DNA of 64,000 bases from Lachnoclostridium sp. An169. Lineage in GTDB: Bacteria; Bacillota; Clostridia; Lachnospirales; Lachnospiraceae. Each line of letters begins with the position of its first letter. Position 1 is the stretch's first letter. Below the pieces are notes generated by a model, which saw nothing but the letters and a program-made list of their open reading frames with translations, was not told where the DNA came from and did no database searches. Positions 6,503-15,600 of the stretch are shown in pieces. Both the position numbers and the translations under genes were made by a program. The stretch covers positions 1 to 64,000 of the forward strand of contig NZ_NFKT01000023.1 of NCBI RefSeq assembly GCF_002160525.1, given 5' to 3'.

Positions 6503-7595
6503 AATGGAACTGTACAAACTGATCGGCAGAAAGTTTTTCCTGGTCAGCCTGGCAGCAGGGATGGCACTGCTTTTTCTTTATTTCTGGTTTGTCAATGTAG
6601 GCGAAGAGAGGTCCACGGTGAACGGGACACTGTACACGGGATATGAGGCAGTCCGGACGGACCGGCGGATTACGGAAGAATTCAGAGGTGTATTTACCGA
6701 TGAGACCGCGCAGCAGATCATTGACAGGTACGGATTCCCTTCCCAGGTGGAAGAATATTACGGCGGGTTCCGGGATGAAAATTATCTGAACGGATTTGTC
6801 ACCGAGTATCTGGGAAACGGATATTTCAGCAGCTGGGACGACTACCGGGTGTCGGATGATCTGTACCCGCTTGCTGATACCGAACTGGGGAAAGCGGCGG
6901 AACTTACGGGGAAGGAACTGATATTTGACTATGTGAAAGGGTGGGGCGTTCTTCTCGATACACTGCAGATGGGAATGGTTTTCGCAAGCATTCTGATCCT
7001 GATCGGGATCTCGCCTGTATTTGCAGAGGAGAGACAGTGCCGGACTGCGCCGCTTTTGTTTACAAGCGAGGAAGGAAAGAACAGGGATGTTGCGGCGAAG
7101 GCTGCCGCGGCATTTACCCTTGCCGTGCTGGTATATGCTGTGATGGCAGCAGGCGCGCTTCTCATGGTCGGAAGCGTCTACGGCACCGGCGGAGGGGAGT
7201 GTATCAGCGGGATTGTGATGATGCGGACGCTGAACACGGCGAATGCGGCGTCCATGATCCCGGTGTCCCGTTTTACAGGCATTGTCCTGGCGCTGAATTT
7301 CCTGGCGATTGTTTCCCTGTGCGCCATTACTCTTTGTGTATCCGCGTATTTCGGGTCCCTGTTTCAGGCGGTGTCCGTATCCTGTATGATCTGGCTGGCG
7401 CCTCTGATGCTCCGGATTCTGTTCGGCGGGGCGGGATATATGCTGGCGGCGGGAATGCCCCTGTTTCTTATTATGTACGGAATTGTCGAGGACTGGTACC
7501 GGATACTTTTTATTCCGGCAGGCGTTGCGTTGGCGGTTCTTGTCTGCTGTACGCTGGACGGGTGCAGAAAATACAGGGCTTCGGAAACAGTGTGA
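6489..7595 (+). CDS. ABC-2 type permease subunit
   Basis: A 368-residue membrane protein. One N-terminal transmembrane helix (residues 13-35), a long extracytoplasmic region (about 40-155), then five or six helices to the C-terminus: the ABC-2 permease plan. ATG 6489 is preferred because GGGAGG lies 8 bases upstream, whereas ATG 6483 is only 2 bases from it. It overlaps the ATPase gene by 14 bp and is the last gene of the sigma-controlled operon. The promoter of the GH3 gene follows directly. Confidence 0.75.
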   Translation: MRLYKMELYKLIGRKFFLVSLAAGMALLFLYFWFVNVGEERSTVNGTLYTGYEAVRTDRRITEEFRGVFTDETAQQIIDRYGFPSQVEEYYGGFRDENYLNGFVTEYLGNGYFSSWDDYRVSDDLYPLADTELGKAAELTGKELIFDYVKGWGVLLDTLQMGMVFASILILIGISPVFAEERQCRTAPLLFTSEEGKNRDVAAKAAAAFTLAVLVYAVMAAGALLMVGSVYGTGGGECISGIVMMRTLNTANAASMIPVSRFTGIVLALNFLAIVSLCAITLCVSAYFGSLFQAVSVSCMIWLAPLMLRILFGGAGYMLAAGMPLFLIMYGIVEDWYRILFIPAGVALAVLVCCTLDGCRKYRASETV

Positions 7596-7602
7596 GTTTC
7601 TG

Positions 7603-7631
7603 TTGCACGGAATTTGTATAAAATATATAAT
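7603..7631 (+). promoter_or_regulatory. Promoter of the GH3 beta-glucosidase gene
   Basis: TTGCAC (7603-7608), 17-bp spacer, TATAAT (7626-7631). It sits about 50 bases before the start codon at 7680. Confidence 0.75.
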
Positions 7632-7679
7632 AGTTCCATGGGTTTACAAAAATATTCTTGTAAAGTGAGGGAAAAGACT

Positions 7680-10367
7680 ATGCCAAAAATATTTGCAGCA
7701 ACAAATCCTGAAATCAGTGAAAGAGAAAAACGCAACATGGAATGCTCCAGAAAGATAGCTTCCCAGGGGATGGTTCTTCTGGAGAACCGGGGAGCCCTTC
7801 CTCTGAAAGAAACAGGCAAAATCGCTCTGTTCGGAAACGGCGCCCGCCGTACGGTCAAGGGCGGGACTGGTTCCGGCGATGTGAACAGCCGTTTTGTGGT
7901 AAATGTGGAACAGGGACTGGAGGAAGCCGGTTTCACAGTGACAACAAAGGCGTGGATGGACCGTTATGACCAGGCGGTGAATGACGCACGCAGAACCTAT
8001 TTCCTCGGGATCAAAGAAGCTTTGGAAAAAGAGGGAAGAGCCGCGGTTATGAGACTTTTTACAGAGCCTTTCCAGGCTCCGGGGATTATTCCCGTGACAG
8101 AGGAGGATGTCAGATCCGCGGATACGGATACCGCAGTGTTTGTGATCGCCAGAAATTCCGGAGAGGGCAAGGACCGCTCGGCGGGAGCCGGAGATTTCGA
8201 GCTGTACGAGGAAGAGAAGGCGGCGGTGAAGCTTCTGGCAGAACGCTTTGAAAATCTGGTCGTCGTCCTGAATGTGGGCGGTGTGATCGACACTTCCTGG
8301 CTGAAAAGCGCGGAAGGAGTCGGCGCAGTTCTCCTGATGAGCCAGGCCGGAAATATTGGCGGATATGCGCTCGCTGACGTGCTGACCGGAAAAGTGGTTC
8401 CGAGCGGACATCTGACGACCACATGGGCAAAGAACTATCTGGATTACCCGATGGCAGCGGATTTCAGTTATAAAAACGGGGATCTGGATGATGAATACTA
8501 TAAGGAAGGCATTTTTGTGGGATACCGCTATTTTGACACATTTGGCATCGAACCGTCCTATCCTTTCGGGTACGGGCTGTCCTATACGGATTTTTCTGTG
8601 CGGACACTTTCTGCAGAGGCGGATGAAAAGGAAATCTCCGTAAAGGTGGAAGTTAAGAATACCGGGGAGAGTTACTCCGGAAGAGAAGTCGTGCAGGTCT
8701 ATGTCAGCGCGCCGGCGGGGCGTCTGGAAAAGCCTTATCAGGAGCTTGCCGCGTATAAAAAGACAAAGGAGCTGGCGCCGGGAGAAACCCAGGAGCTTAC
8801 GATAAGCTTCCCGACAGAGCGCATGGCGTCCTATAATGTGGAAAAGGCTTCCTGGGTGCTTGAAGCGGGAACGTACTATATCCGTGTGGGTGTGAATTCC
8901 AGGGCAACCCATATTGCGGCGGCGGTGGTTCTGGACCAGGAGGCAGTGACTGAGAAACTCTCCAACCGTCTGCCTTTAGACTGTGAGATGGACGAGCTCT
9001 CCGCCGACGGTGCTGTACCGTATACATATGAAGGGGAAGATGCAGAGAAGAAGGAAGCGGTAAGGCTTCCGATTTCCGCCGGGAAGATTCCCTGCAGAGA
9101 AGCTGTCTATCATACGGGAAATGAAGAGCTGCCGAAGAGCACACGCACGGATGTGATCACCATGGATCAGGTGCGCGCCGGGGAAGCCTCTCTGGATGAA
9201 CTTGTATCCCAGCTGACTGTTGAACAGATGGCAGAACTCTGTGTAGGCACTGCAAGAGGAGGCATGGGCGGTGAATCTGTGATCGGAGCGGCGTCTGCCC
9301 TCTGCCCGGGAGCAGCAGGAGATACCACGTCTATTATGATAGAGGACAGAAATGTGCGGAACATGATTCTTGCCGACGGACCCGCAGGATTGCGTCTGTC
9401 CCGGTATTTTGTCGCAGATTCCCAGGGAAATATTGTTCCCGGGACCGGAGATTCTCCGATGCCCGATATGGATGAACTCAAAGGGATGATGGGAATGGAG
9501 GACAAAAAAACGGAACTGCCGGAAGACGCTGTGACCTATTACCAGTACTGCACGGCAATCCCGATCGCGACTCTGCTGGCCCAGACCTGGGATGTGGAAG
9601 CCGTTGAGGCGGCAGGAGACATCGTAGGTGAGGAGATGAACGAGCTGGGCGTTACACTCTGGCTTGCACCGGGCATGAACATTCACCGCAACCCGCTGTG
9701 CGGACGTAATTTCGAATACTATTCGGAGGATCCCCTTGTATCCGGTATGTGTGCGGCTGCCGATACCCTCGGTGTACAGAAACACGCAGGTGTGGGTACG
9801 ACAATCAAGCATTTTGCATTCAATAATCAGGAGGATAACCGGATGCATGTGAGCGCCCATATCGGTGAGCGCGCCATCCGCGAGATCTATCTGAAAGGAT
9901 TTGAGATTGCGGTAAAATATGCACAGCCCATGTCCATTATGACGTCCTACAACCTGATCAATGGAACCCATACAGCCAACAGCCGGGATCTGCTGACCGC
10001 GATTGCACGGGATGAGTGGGGCTTTAAGGGAATGGTAATGACGGACTGGGGAACAACGGGCGGTATTGAGATGAATCCGGGACAGACGCACAGATATGGA
10101 TGTTCCAGTGCAGCGGGATGTGTGGCAGCAGGAAATGACCTGACCATGCCGGGCTCCCAGAATGATGTGGATGAGATCATCCGCTCCGTGGGCGCGGCAG
10201 AAGGAGAGGCTGCATATCCGATTACGCTGGGAGACCTGCAGGCATGTGCGAAACGGATTCTGAATATTATTCTGCAGAGTTCTGCCTATGCCGATGCTGT
10301 CCCCTATGCTGTCCCCTATGCAGCTTCCCGGGGAAAGCATGTTGACATTTCTGCTTTCCAGTGGTAA
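7680..10367 (+). CDS. GH3 beta-glucosidase with reversed domain order
   Basis: An 895-residue cytoplasmic glycoside hydrolase family 3 enzyme (no signal peptide). The order is permuted. The C-terminal-type GH3 domain comes first (SQGMVLLENRGALPL near residue 25; GGTGSGDVN near 60), then a fibronectin III-like domain (about 300-400, EVKNTGESYSGREVVQVYV). The (beta/alpha)8 domain is last (about 500-880: LADGPAGLRLS, GVGTTIKHFAFNNQE, MTDWGTTGG with nucleophile Asp789). This order is known for Butyrivibrio and Ruminococcus beta-glucosidases. Start 7680 follows GAGGG; a longer frame from 7614 is unlikely because it contains the promoter. It releases glucose or related sugars from beta-linked oligosaccharides. 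Its last bases contain the promoter of the T-box operon. Confidence 0.93.
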   Translation: MPKIFAATNPEISEREKRNMECSRKIASQGMVLLENRGALPLKETGKIALFGNGARRTVKGGTGSGDVNSRFVVNVEQGLEEAGFTVTTKAWMDRYDQAVNDARRTYFLGIKEALEKEGRAAVMRLFTEPFQAPGIIPVTEEDVRSADTDTAVFVIARNSGEGKDRSAGAGDFELYEEEKAAVKLLAERFENLVVVLNVGGVIDTSWLKSAEGVGAVLLMSQAGNIGGYALADVLTGKVVPSGHLTTTWAKNYLDYPMAADFSYKNGDLDDEYYKEGIFVGYRYFDTFGIEPSYPFGYGLSYTDFSVRTLSAEADEKEISVKVEVKNTGESYSGREVVQVYVSAPAGRLEKPYQELAAYKKTKELAPGETQELTISFPTERMASYNVEKASWVLEAGTYYIRVGVNSRATHIAAAVVLDQEAVTEKLSNRLPLDCEMDELSADGAVPYTYEGEDAEKKEAVRLPISAGKIPCREAVYHTGNEELPKSTRTDVITMDQVRAGEASLDELVSQLTVEQMAELCVGTARGGMGGESVIGAASALCPGAAGDTTSIMIEDRNVRNMILADGPAGLRLSRYFVADSQGNIVPGTGDSPMPDMDELKGMMGMEDKKTELPEDAVTYYQYCTAIPIATLLAQTWDVEAVEAAGDIVGEEMNELGVTLWLAPGMNIHRNPLCGRNFEYYSEDPLVSGMCAAADTLGVQKHAGVGTTIKHFAFNNQEDNRMHVSAHIGERAIREIYLKGFEIAVKYAQPMSIMTSYNLINGTHTANSRDLLTAIARDEWGFKGMVMTDWGTTGGIEMNPGQTHRYGCSSAAGCVAAGNDLTMPGSQNDVDEIIRSVGAAEGEAAYPITLGDLQACAKRILNIILQSSAYADAVPYAVPYAASRGKHVDISAFQW

Positions 10368-10370
10368 AGT
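10342..10370 (+). promoter_or_regulatory. Promoter of the T-box operon
   Basis: TTGACA (10342-10347), 17-bp spacer, TAAAGT (10365-10370). It overlaps the end of the GH3 gene and precedes the T-box leader, which begins soon after. Confidence 0.7.
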
Positions 10371-10380
10371 GGTAGAAAAC

Positions 10381-10660
10381 CATTGAGGGAGAGCAAGTAA
10401 TTTCAGCAGATGCTTCACAGAGAGCTGCAGATGGTGGGAATGCGGCATGTCAGAACTGAGATGAATGGGCTCCTGAGGGCGAGTTGAAAAGAGAAGTAGG
10501 CGAGCCGGAGACTTAAACTCCGTTATCAAAGAAAGCATATGTCGGTATGCGTGAGTGGATGCGGTTGATCTGCATCAAGCCGGGTGGCACCGCAGGAGTT
10601 TTGTTGTGAATAACAGCTCTTGTCCCTGCATGATATTTGTCAGGGACAGGAGCTTTTTTT
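10381..10660 (+). ncRNA. T-box leader, probably tryptophan-specific
   Basis: Stem I: GAGC pairs with GCTC and ATTTCAG (10398-10404) with CTGAGAT, leaving a specifier loop with AAGTA on one side and GAATGG (10463-10468) on the other. AGTA plus GAA forms the conserved loop E. The triplet after GAA is TGG, which codes for Trp. AGAGAGCTGCAG and GGTGGGAA are the distal stem I elements. The T-box GGGTGGCACCGC is at 10582-10593. A terminator pairs AGCTCTTGTCCCTG with CAGGGACAGGAGCT and ends in T7 (10654-10660). The bulge base after TGG is C, which needs a G73 tRNA such as tRNA-Trp. Uncharged tRNA would stabilise the antiterminator and switch on the dehydrogenase and permease genes. A GGG (Gly) reading shifted by one base is the alternative. 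Confidence 0.85.
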
Positions 10661-10697
10661 GATGTCCTGAACCTGAAGCAGAAAGGAGATCCAGAAA

Positions 10698-11798
10698 ATG
10701 AAACTTGAAAACTATGAGGTACACCTTCCAAATTATTCGATCGGAGATAAAATCTATGACAAGATCGGTCCGGTCTGCGAATCTTACGGGAAAAAAGTGC
10801 TGGTGATCGGCGGAAAGAACGCGCTCGCCGCAGCTTTTGACAAAATCAGTTCCTATGTGGAAAAGACCGGGCTGGAGATCATAGGCAAAGAATATTATGG
10901 GGAAAACTGCACCTACGAAACGGTAGAGCGCCTGCGTGAAATGCCTCTCTACCATGAGGCGGACATGGTGTTCGGCGTGGGCGGCGGGAAGGCGCTTGAC
11001 ACGGTGAAATGTCTGTGTATCCCGGATGACAAGCCGGTGTTTACTTTCCCGACCATCGCTTCCAATTGCTCGGCATGTACATCGGTGTCCATCATGTACA
11101 ATGAGGACGGGACATTTCTGAAGCCTCATTTCTTTGTCCGCCCGTCTATGCATGCGTTTATCGACACAGAGATCATAGCGAAGGCGCCGGCTCAGTATAT
11201 GTGGGCGGGAATCGGTGACACCTACGCAAAATACTATGAGGCGACGATCTCTTCGAGAGATGAGCGTCTGGAACACTTTACCGCACTGGGGGTGGCGGTC
11301 AGCCGCATGTGCCTGGATCCTCTGGTGGATTACGGCCCGAAGGCACTGGAAGACCACAAAAAGGGACTCTGTACTTATGAGGTGGAACAGGTGGTGCTCG
11401 CCGTTGTCGTGACTACCGGCATTGCGTCGATATTTCTGACCAAGGATTATACACCGGATTACAACAGCGGACTTGCGCATGCGGTCTTTTATGCCATGAC
11501 ATCCTATCCGGTAATTGAGGAAAGGCATCTCCACGGCGAGGTGGTGGGATTCGGAGTCCTTCTTGCCCTGCTTGTGGACCATCAGTATGATGAGTTTGAA
11601 AAGATCTATAAGCTCAACAGGGCAACAGGACTTCCTGTCTCTCTCGAGGAAATCGAGATTACGGATGCACAGTGGGAGGAGTGCATGACGCGCATCCCGG
11701 AGATGTCTGATGTGGCGCATTATCCTTACAAAGTGACGCGGGAGATGCTGGATGATGCGATGAGGAAACTCAAAGAGCGCTGCGGCAGGGAGGCATGA
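10698..11798 (+). CDS. Iron-containing alcohol dehydrogenase family protein (GldA/HcxA-like)
   Basis: A 366-residue NAD-linked dehydrogenase of the glycerol dehydrogenase branch of the iron alcohol dehydrogenases. Nucleotide-binding motif GVGGGKALDTVK at about residue 95. Metal ligands are visible as Asp in GIGDTYAKYYE, His in GLAHAVF and His in HLHGEVVGFG. AAAGGAG precedes ATG 10698. First gene after the Trp T-box, so it is predicted to be induced by tryptophan shortage. E. coli HcxA (YbdH), in the same family, reduces 2-oxoacids, so reduction of an aromatic oxoacid is an attractive but untested idea. Plain glycerol dehydrogenase activity would not explain Trp control. Confidence 0.8.
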   Translation: MKLENYEVHLPNYSIGDKIYDKIGPVCESYGKKVLVIGGKNALAAAFDKISSYVEKTGLEIIGKEYYGENCTYETVERLREMPLYHEADMVFGVGGGKALDTVKCLCIPDDKPVFTFPTIASNCSACTSVSIMYNEDGTFLKPHFFVRPSMHAFIDTEIIAKAPAQYMWAGIGDTYAKYYEATISSRDERLEHFTALGVAVSRMCLDPLVDYGPKALEDHKKGLCTYEVEQVVLAVVVTTGIASIFLTKDYTPDYNSGLAHAVFYAMTSYPVIEERHLHGEVVGFGVLLALLVDHQYDEFEKIYKLNRATGLPVSLEEIEITDAQWEECMTRIPEMSDVAHYPYKVTREMLDDAMRKLKERCGREA

Positions 11799-11800
11799 AC

Positions 11801-12934
11801 ATGAAGAAAAATAACAGCACTGCAGTCATTCTCGGTGTATCGTTTGTCTGGTTTACCACACATTTCGGAGGCGGTTTCGCATCGGGAGCACAGATTTACA
11901 GTTATTTTGTGAGATATGGTATCTGGTGTATTCTCATGCCTGTCCTTGCGATGCTCTACAACGCTGTATTTTTCGCTTACAGCCTTTATTTTGCCAGAAA
12001 GCATGGAACTTATGACTACCGTTCCTATAACAATGCATTTTACGGCAGATTTGCCCCGGTGTTTTCCAATCTGTTCGAAGTGCTCTACATCTGCGTGATG
12101 TGTGTGGCTCCGGCGGTCGCATTCGCCACAGGCGGCGCTACACTGAGCACGCTGACCGGACTTCCGTATCTGCTCTGTACGTTCCTGATCGGTGTGTTTA
12201 TCTTCGTGGTTGCCATATTCGGGACAGACCTTGTGAGAAAGGTGGCGTCAGTGCTTTCCATCTGCATTATCGCAGGGCTTCTGATCGTGTATATCCCCAA
12301 CATTATCGTGGGATTTTCCGGAATCCGGGCTGCGGCAGAGAGCATGACACAGGAGAATCTTCCCCTTGGGGACGCCCTTTATTCGGCGTTCCTTTACGGT
12401 ACATTCCAGCTGTCCAACATCGCGGTTTTCGTCCAGCACGCGAAATCCTTTGAAAGACCGAAGGACGCGGTGAAAAGCATGGGGGCCGGATTTGTGGTCA
12501 ATTCTCTGATGATGGTCATGGTTGTGCTCGGACTTATGACAGTCTATACGAATCCGGATGCGGCAGGACAGAGTGTTCCGACTCTTTTTATGGTTCAGAA
12601 TGGCGTGGGAGCATCCTTCATGACGCCGCTGATCTCCATCCTGATTATCCTGGGGGCAGTTTCCACTGCAGTAAACATGGTGGCTGCAATGGTGAAACGA
12701 GTCTGCGGGGAAGAAAAACCGGCGCTGGCAGAAAAATATGTATCTGTGGGAAAGAGCCGGATTCCGAAAAAGGAAATCGCCGCTGCGCTTGTCTGCTGTC
12801 TGGCTGATTTCGGAATCGCCCAGTTCGGTCTGCTCACGCTGATCCAGAAAGCTTACAGCGCTATTGCATACCTGGCAATCCCGGTGATCCTGATCCCTTA
12901 TATCATTCACATGATAGCAGGGCGGAAAGATTAA
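11801..12934 (+). CDS. YkvI-like membrane transporter
   Basis: A 377-residue integral membrane protein with about ten helices. The N-terminal GVSFVWFTTHFGGGFASGAQIYSYF carries the GGGFASG signature of YkvI-family, LeuT-fold-like permeases. ATG 11801 is preferred (GGGAGG 7 bases upstream) over ATG 11795, which touches the ribosome-binding site. The dehydrogenase stop (11798) lies just before, so the two are co-transcribed. Control by a Trp T-box suggests uptake or exchange of tryptophan or a related aromatic amino acid; no substrate is established for this family by sequence alone. Confidence 0.75.
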   Translation: MKKNNSTAVILGVSFVWFTTHFGGGFASGAQIYSYFVRYGIWCILMPVLAMLYNAVFFAYSLYFARKHGTYDYRSYNNAFYGRFAPVFSNLFEVLYICVMCVAPAVAFATGGATLSTLTGLPYLLCTFLIGVFIFVVAIFGTDLVRKVASVLSICIIAGLLIVYIPNIIVGFSGIRAAAESMTQENLPLGDALYSAFLYGTFQLSNIAVFVQHAKSFERPKDAVKSMGAGFVVNSLMMVMVVLGLMTVYTNPDAAGQSVPTLFMVQNGVGASFMTPLISILIILGAVSTAVNMVAAMVKRVCGEEKPALAEKYVSVGKSRIPKKEIAAALVCCLADFGIAQFGLLTLIQKAYSAIAYLAIPVILIPYIIHMIAGRKD

Positions 12935-12963
12935 TTTACAGAATCACTTTTTTAGGGTATACT
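12935..12963 (+). promoter_or_regulatory. Promoter of the AGCS symporter gene
   Basis: TTTACA (12935-12940), 17-bp spacer, TATACT (12958-12963), directly after the stop codon of the YkvI-like gene. It gives the symporter gene a start of transcription independent of the T-box, although read-through is possible. Confidence 0.7.
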
Positions 12964-13000
12964 GGACTGAAAGTTCAAAAGAAATGAGAGGTTAATTCAT

Positions 13001-14422
13001 ATGGCGATTTTTCGGGCTGTCTACAATATACTCTGGGGTGATATCATCCGGATTCCCCTGCCGGGAGGAAGTACGCTGGGGCTTTCCCTTCTGGTGCTGA
13101 TTCTGGTTCCGGCGGGACTTTATTTTACGATACGGACGCGGTTCCTGCCGTTCCGGCTTTTCCCGGAGATGCTGAAAGTGACGTTGGAAAACAACAAAAA
13201 GATTGAGCATGAGGGAATCTCGGGGGTACAGGCGCTGATTGTATCCACGGCATGCCGGGTAGGCATGGGAAATCTGGTGGGCGTTGTGGCGGCGATCTCT
13301 GCCGGAGGCGCCGGAGCGGTATTCTGGATGTGGGTGATTGCCCTGGTCGGCTCTTCAACGGCATTTATCGAGGCAACTCTGGCGCAGCTCTACAAGGAGA
13401 AAGATCCGCTCTACGGCGGCTATCGGGGAGGACCGGCATATTATATTCATCATCTGTTTATAAAAGAGGGAAGCAAAAGAAAACATTCGGTTCTTGCGTG
13501 CCTGTTTGCCGCGTCAGGACTGATCTGCTGGTTCGGAATCAGCCAGGTGACGGGAAATTCGATCTCCTCCTCTTTTGAAAATGCATTTCATATCCCTCCG
13601 CTTTACTCGACCATCGCACTTGTGGCTGTAGCAGCGGTGATTGTTCTCAGAAAGAATGCGACGGTAAAAGTGCTTGATATTATGGTGCCGATTATGGCGG
13701 CATGCTATTTCTTTATTACGATCTTTATTATCGTAAAAAATGCCGGTCAGCTCCCCTCGGTATTTGAAAGAATCTTTGCGGAAGCTTTCGGATTCCGCCA
13801 GGTTGTGGGCGGAGGAATCGGAGCGGTAATCATGAACGGGGCAAAGAGGGGGCTTTTCTCCAACGAAGCAGGCTCCGGTTCCGCTCCCTGTGCGGCGGCT
13901 GCAGCGGACATCAGCCATCCGGCAAAGGAGGGGCTTCTTCAGGCACTGGGCGTATTTATCGATACTCTGGTGATCTGTACCTGCTCTGCGATGATTATGC
14001 TTCTGACGCCGGAGAGCATGACAAGCGGGCTTGAGGGAATGGATCTCCTGCAGACGGCGATGCAGTACCATCTGGGAGAGTTCGGCGTGATTTTCATTGC
14101 CGTGATTCTGTGGCTGTTCAGCTTTTCTACCTTCCTGGGTATCCTGTTCTATGCCCGGTCCAATGTGGCGTACCTGTTCGGCGACAACTGGATTTCCCAG
14201 ACGATTTACAAGGTCATTGCACTTGTGATGCTTTTTATCGGCGGTCTGGCGGCATACCAGTTTGTATGGGATCTGGGCGATGTGGGCGTGGGCCTGATGA
14301 CGGTGTTCAACATGATCGCACTCATTCCCCTGGCGCCCAAAGCACTGGAGTCGCTGAGAGACTATGAGAACAATGAGATGAAGCAAAAGAAAAAAGTGGC
14401 GGGAGAAACAGAAAAGCAGTAA
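13001..14422 (+). CDS. AGCS family sodium:alanine/glycine symporter
   Basis: A 473-residue transporter with about eleven membrane helices and the family pattern: RTRFLPFRLFPEMLK near residue 45, then VSTACRVGMGNLVGVVAAISAGGAGAVFWMW and GGYRGGPAYYI, and GAKRGLFSNEAGSGSAP near residue 285. AGAGG lies before ATG 13001. It imports alanine or glycine with Na+. The C-terminus is short and charged. It has its own promoter, so grouping with the Trp operon is uncertain. Confidence 0.92.
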   Translation: MAIFRAVYNILWGDIIRIPLPGGSTLGLSLLVLILVPAGLYFTIRTRFLPFRLFPEMLKVTLENNKKIEHEGISGVQALIVSTACRVGMGNLVGVVAAISAGGAGAVFWMWVIALVGSSTAFIEATLAQLYKEKDPLYGGYRGGPAYYIHHLFIKEGSKRKHSVLACLFAASGLICWFGISQVTGNSISSSFENAFHIPPLYSTIALVAVAAVIVLRKNATVKVLDIMVPIMAACYFFITIFIIVKNAGQLPSVFERIFAEAFGFRQVVGGGIGAVIMNGAKRGLFSNEAGSGSAPCAAAAADISHPAKEGLLQALGVFIDTLVICTCSAMIMLLTPESMTSGLEGMDLLQTAMQYHLGEFGVIFIAVILWLFSFSTFLGILFYARSNVAYLFGDNWISQTIYKVIALVMLFIGGLAAYQFVWDLGDVGVGLMTVFNMIALIPLAPKALESLRDYENNEMKQKKKVAGETEKQ

Positions 14423-14451
14423 AATGGAATACGATCGGACAGGAGGGTGTT

Positions 14452-15600
14452 ATGATGGCGGACAGAGAACAGTTGATTGAAGTTTTTCACGATACGGAAA
14501 TCTGGTGGGAAACAAGCCGGAAACTTTCTGACTCAGTGAAGAGATCCGTGTCACAGACAAAGCTCTACCGGGAAGATGAGTACCCGGCTCTTCCGGCGAC
14601 AGAGGTTCCCCTGACAGAGATCTCTGTGACAGCTTCCAGATCTTTCGAGGCGGCGATAAGGCTTCGGAAAGAATTCCCCTCGGAAAAGATCGCCGTGCAC
14701 AATTTTGCCTCAGCGACAAATCCGGGAGGCGGAGTGACGAAGGGGAGCCGTGCTCAGGAGGAGTGCCTCTGCAGATGTTCCACTCTGTATCCGGTGCTCT
14801 CTTCCGAGTATCTGTACCGGGAGTTTTACCAGTTTCACAGGGCGCGCGGAGATGTCAGATATACGGATGCCTGTATTTACACGCCGGACATTCTGATCAT
14901 CAAGAGCGATGTGGATCTGCCTCAGAGACTGCCGGAAGACCAGTGGTGTACAGTGGATGTGATCACCTGTGCGGCGCCCAACCTGCGGGCAAAACCGTAC
15001 AACCGGATGAATCCGGGGACGGGCAGCGCTGTCTCGGTGACGGATGAGGAACTTCTTGCCATCCACAAAAAGAGAGCCCGGCATATGCTGACTGTTGCGG
15101 CGGCAAATGGTGCCCGGGTGCTTGTTCTCGGCGCCTTCGGGTGCGGAGCCTTCCAGAATAATCCGGAGATCGTGGCACAGGCATATAAGGATATTATGCC
15201 GGAGTTTGAGAGATGTTTCCGGAAGATTGAGTTTGCGGTCTACTGCACGCCGCGGGATCAGAAGAACTATCAGGTATTCCGGCGGATTCTGGGAGAAGGG
15301 GGCATGGAAGACCCGTATGGAATCTCAGTTCGTGTTTTAAACGAGATCCGCAGTCTGGCAGAAAAGTACGGAATCGGAAAGGTGATCCTGTTCGGTTCCA
15401 GGGCGAGAGGCGATTTTAAGCGGACCAGCGACATCGATCTTGCTGTCTCCGGGGGAAATATCAGCGCATTTGCACTTGCAGTCGATGAAGAAACCTATAC
15501 GCTGCTCAAATACGATGTGGTAAATCTGGATGGAAGCGTACAGGAGGAGCTGCGGGAGTCTATTGCCAGAGAGGGGAAATTGCTGTATGAAAAAGTATGA
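14452..15600 (+). CDS. PARG-like (TIGR02452) domain fused to a minimal nucleotidyltransferase
   Basis: A 382-residue two-domain protein. Residues 1-283 match the microbial poly(ADP-ribose) glycohydrolase-like family (TIGR02452): NFASATNPGGGV at 84-95, AQEECLCRCSTLYP at 101-114 with the two catalytic-type glutamates at 103-104, VITCAAPN, and LGAFGCGAFQN at 226-236. Residues 288-382 form an MNT-type nucleotidyltransferase: GSRARGD at 315-321, SDIDLAV at 326-332 and a later carboxylate in YDVVNLD. AGGAGG precedes ATG 14452 (14455 equally possible). The next gene is a HEPN protein starting 14 bp before this stop, the standard HEPN/MNT toxin-antitoxin order in reverse. The fusion suggests control of ADP-ribosylation together with nucleotidylation; function is inferred. 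Confidence 0.88.
   Translation: MMADREQLIEVFHDTEIWWETSRKLSDSVKRSVSQTKLYREDEYPALPATEVPLTEISVTASRSFEAAIRLRKEFPSEKIAVHNFASATNPGGGVTKGSRAQEECLCRCSTLYPVLSSEYLYREFYQFHRARGDVRYTDACIYTPDILIIKSDVDLPQRLPEDQWCTVDVITCAAPNLRAKPYNRMNPGTGSAVSVTDEELLAIHKKRARHMLTVAAANGARVLVLGAFGCGAFQNNPEIVAQAYKDIMPEFERCFRKIEFAVYCTPRDQKNYQVFRRILGEGGMEDPYGISVRVLNEIRSLAEKYGIGKVILFGSRARGDFKRTSDIDLAVSGGNISAFALAVDEETYTLLKYDVVNLDGSVQEELRESIAREGKLLYEKV

Noticed and set aside
10455..10475. Leu (CTC) or Ala (GCT) as the T-box specifier
   Set aside because: These triplets fall in the paired GCTC arm of stem I, not in the loop after GAA.
8976..10538. 520-codon open frame on the minus strand
   Set aside because: Antisense to the GH3 gene, Cys/His/Arg-rich with no family resemblance; a shadow of GC-rich codon use.
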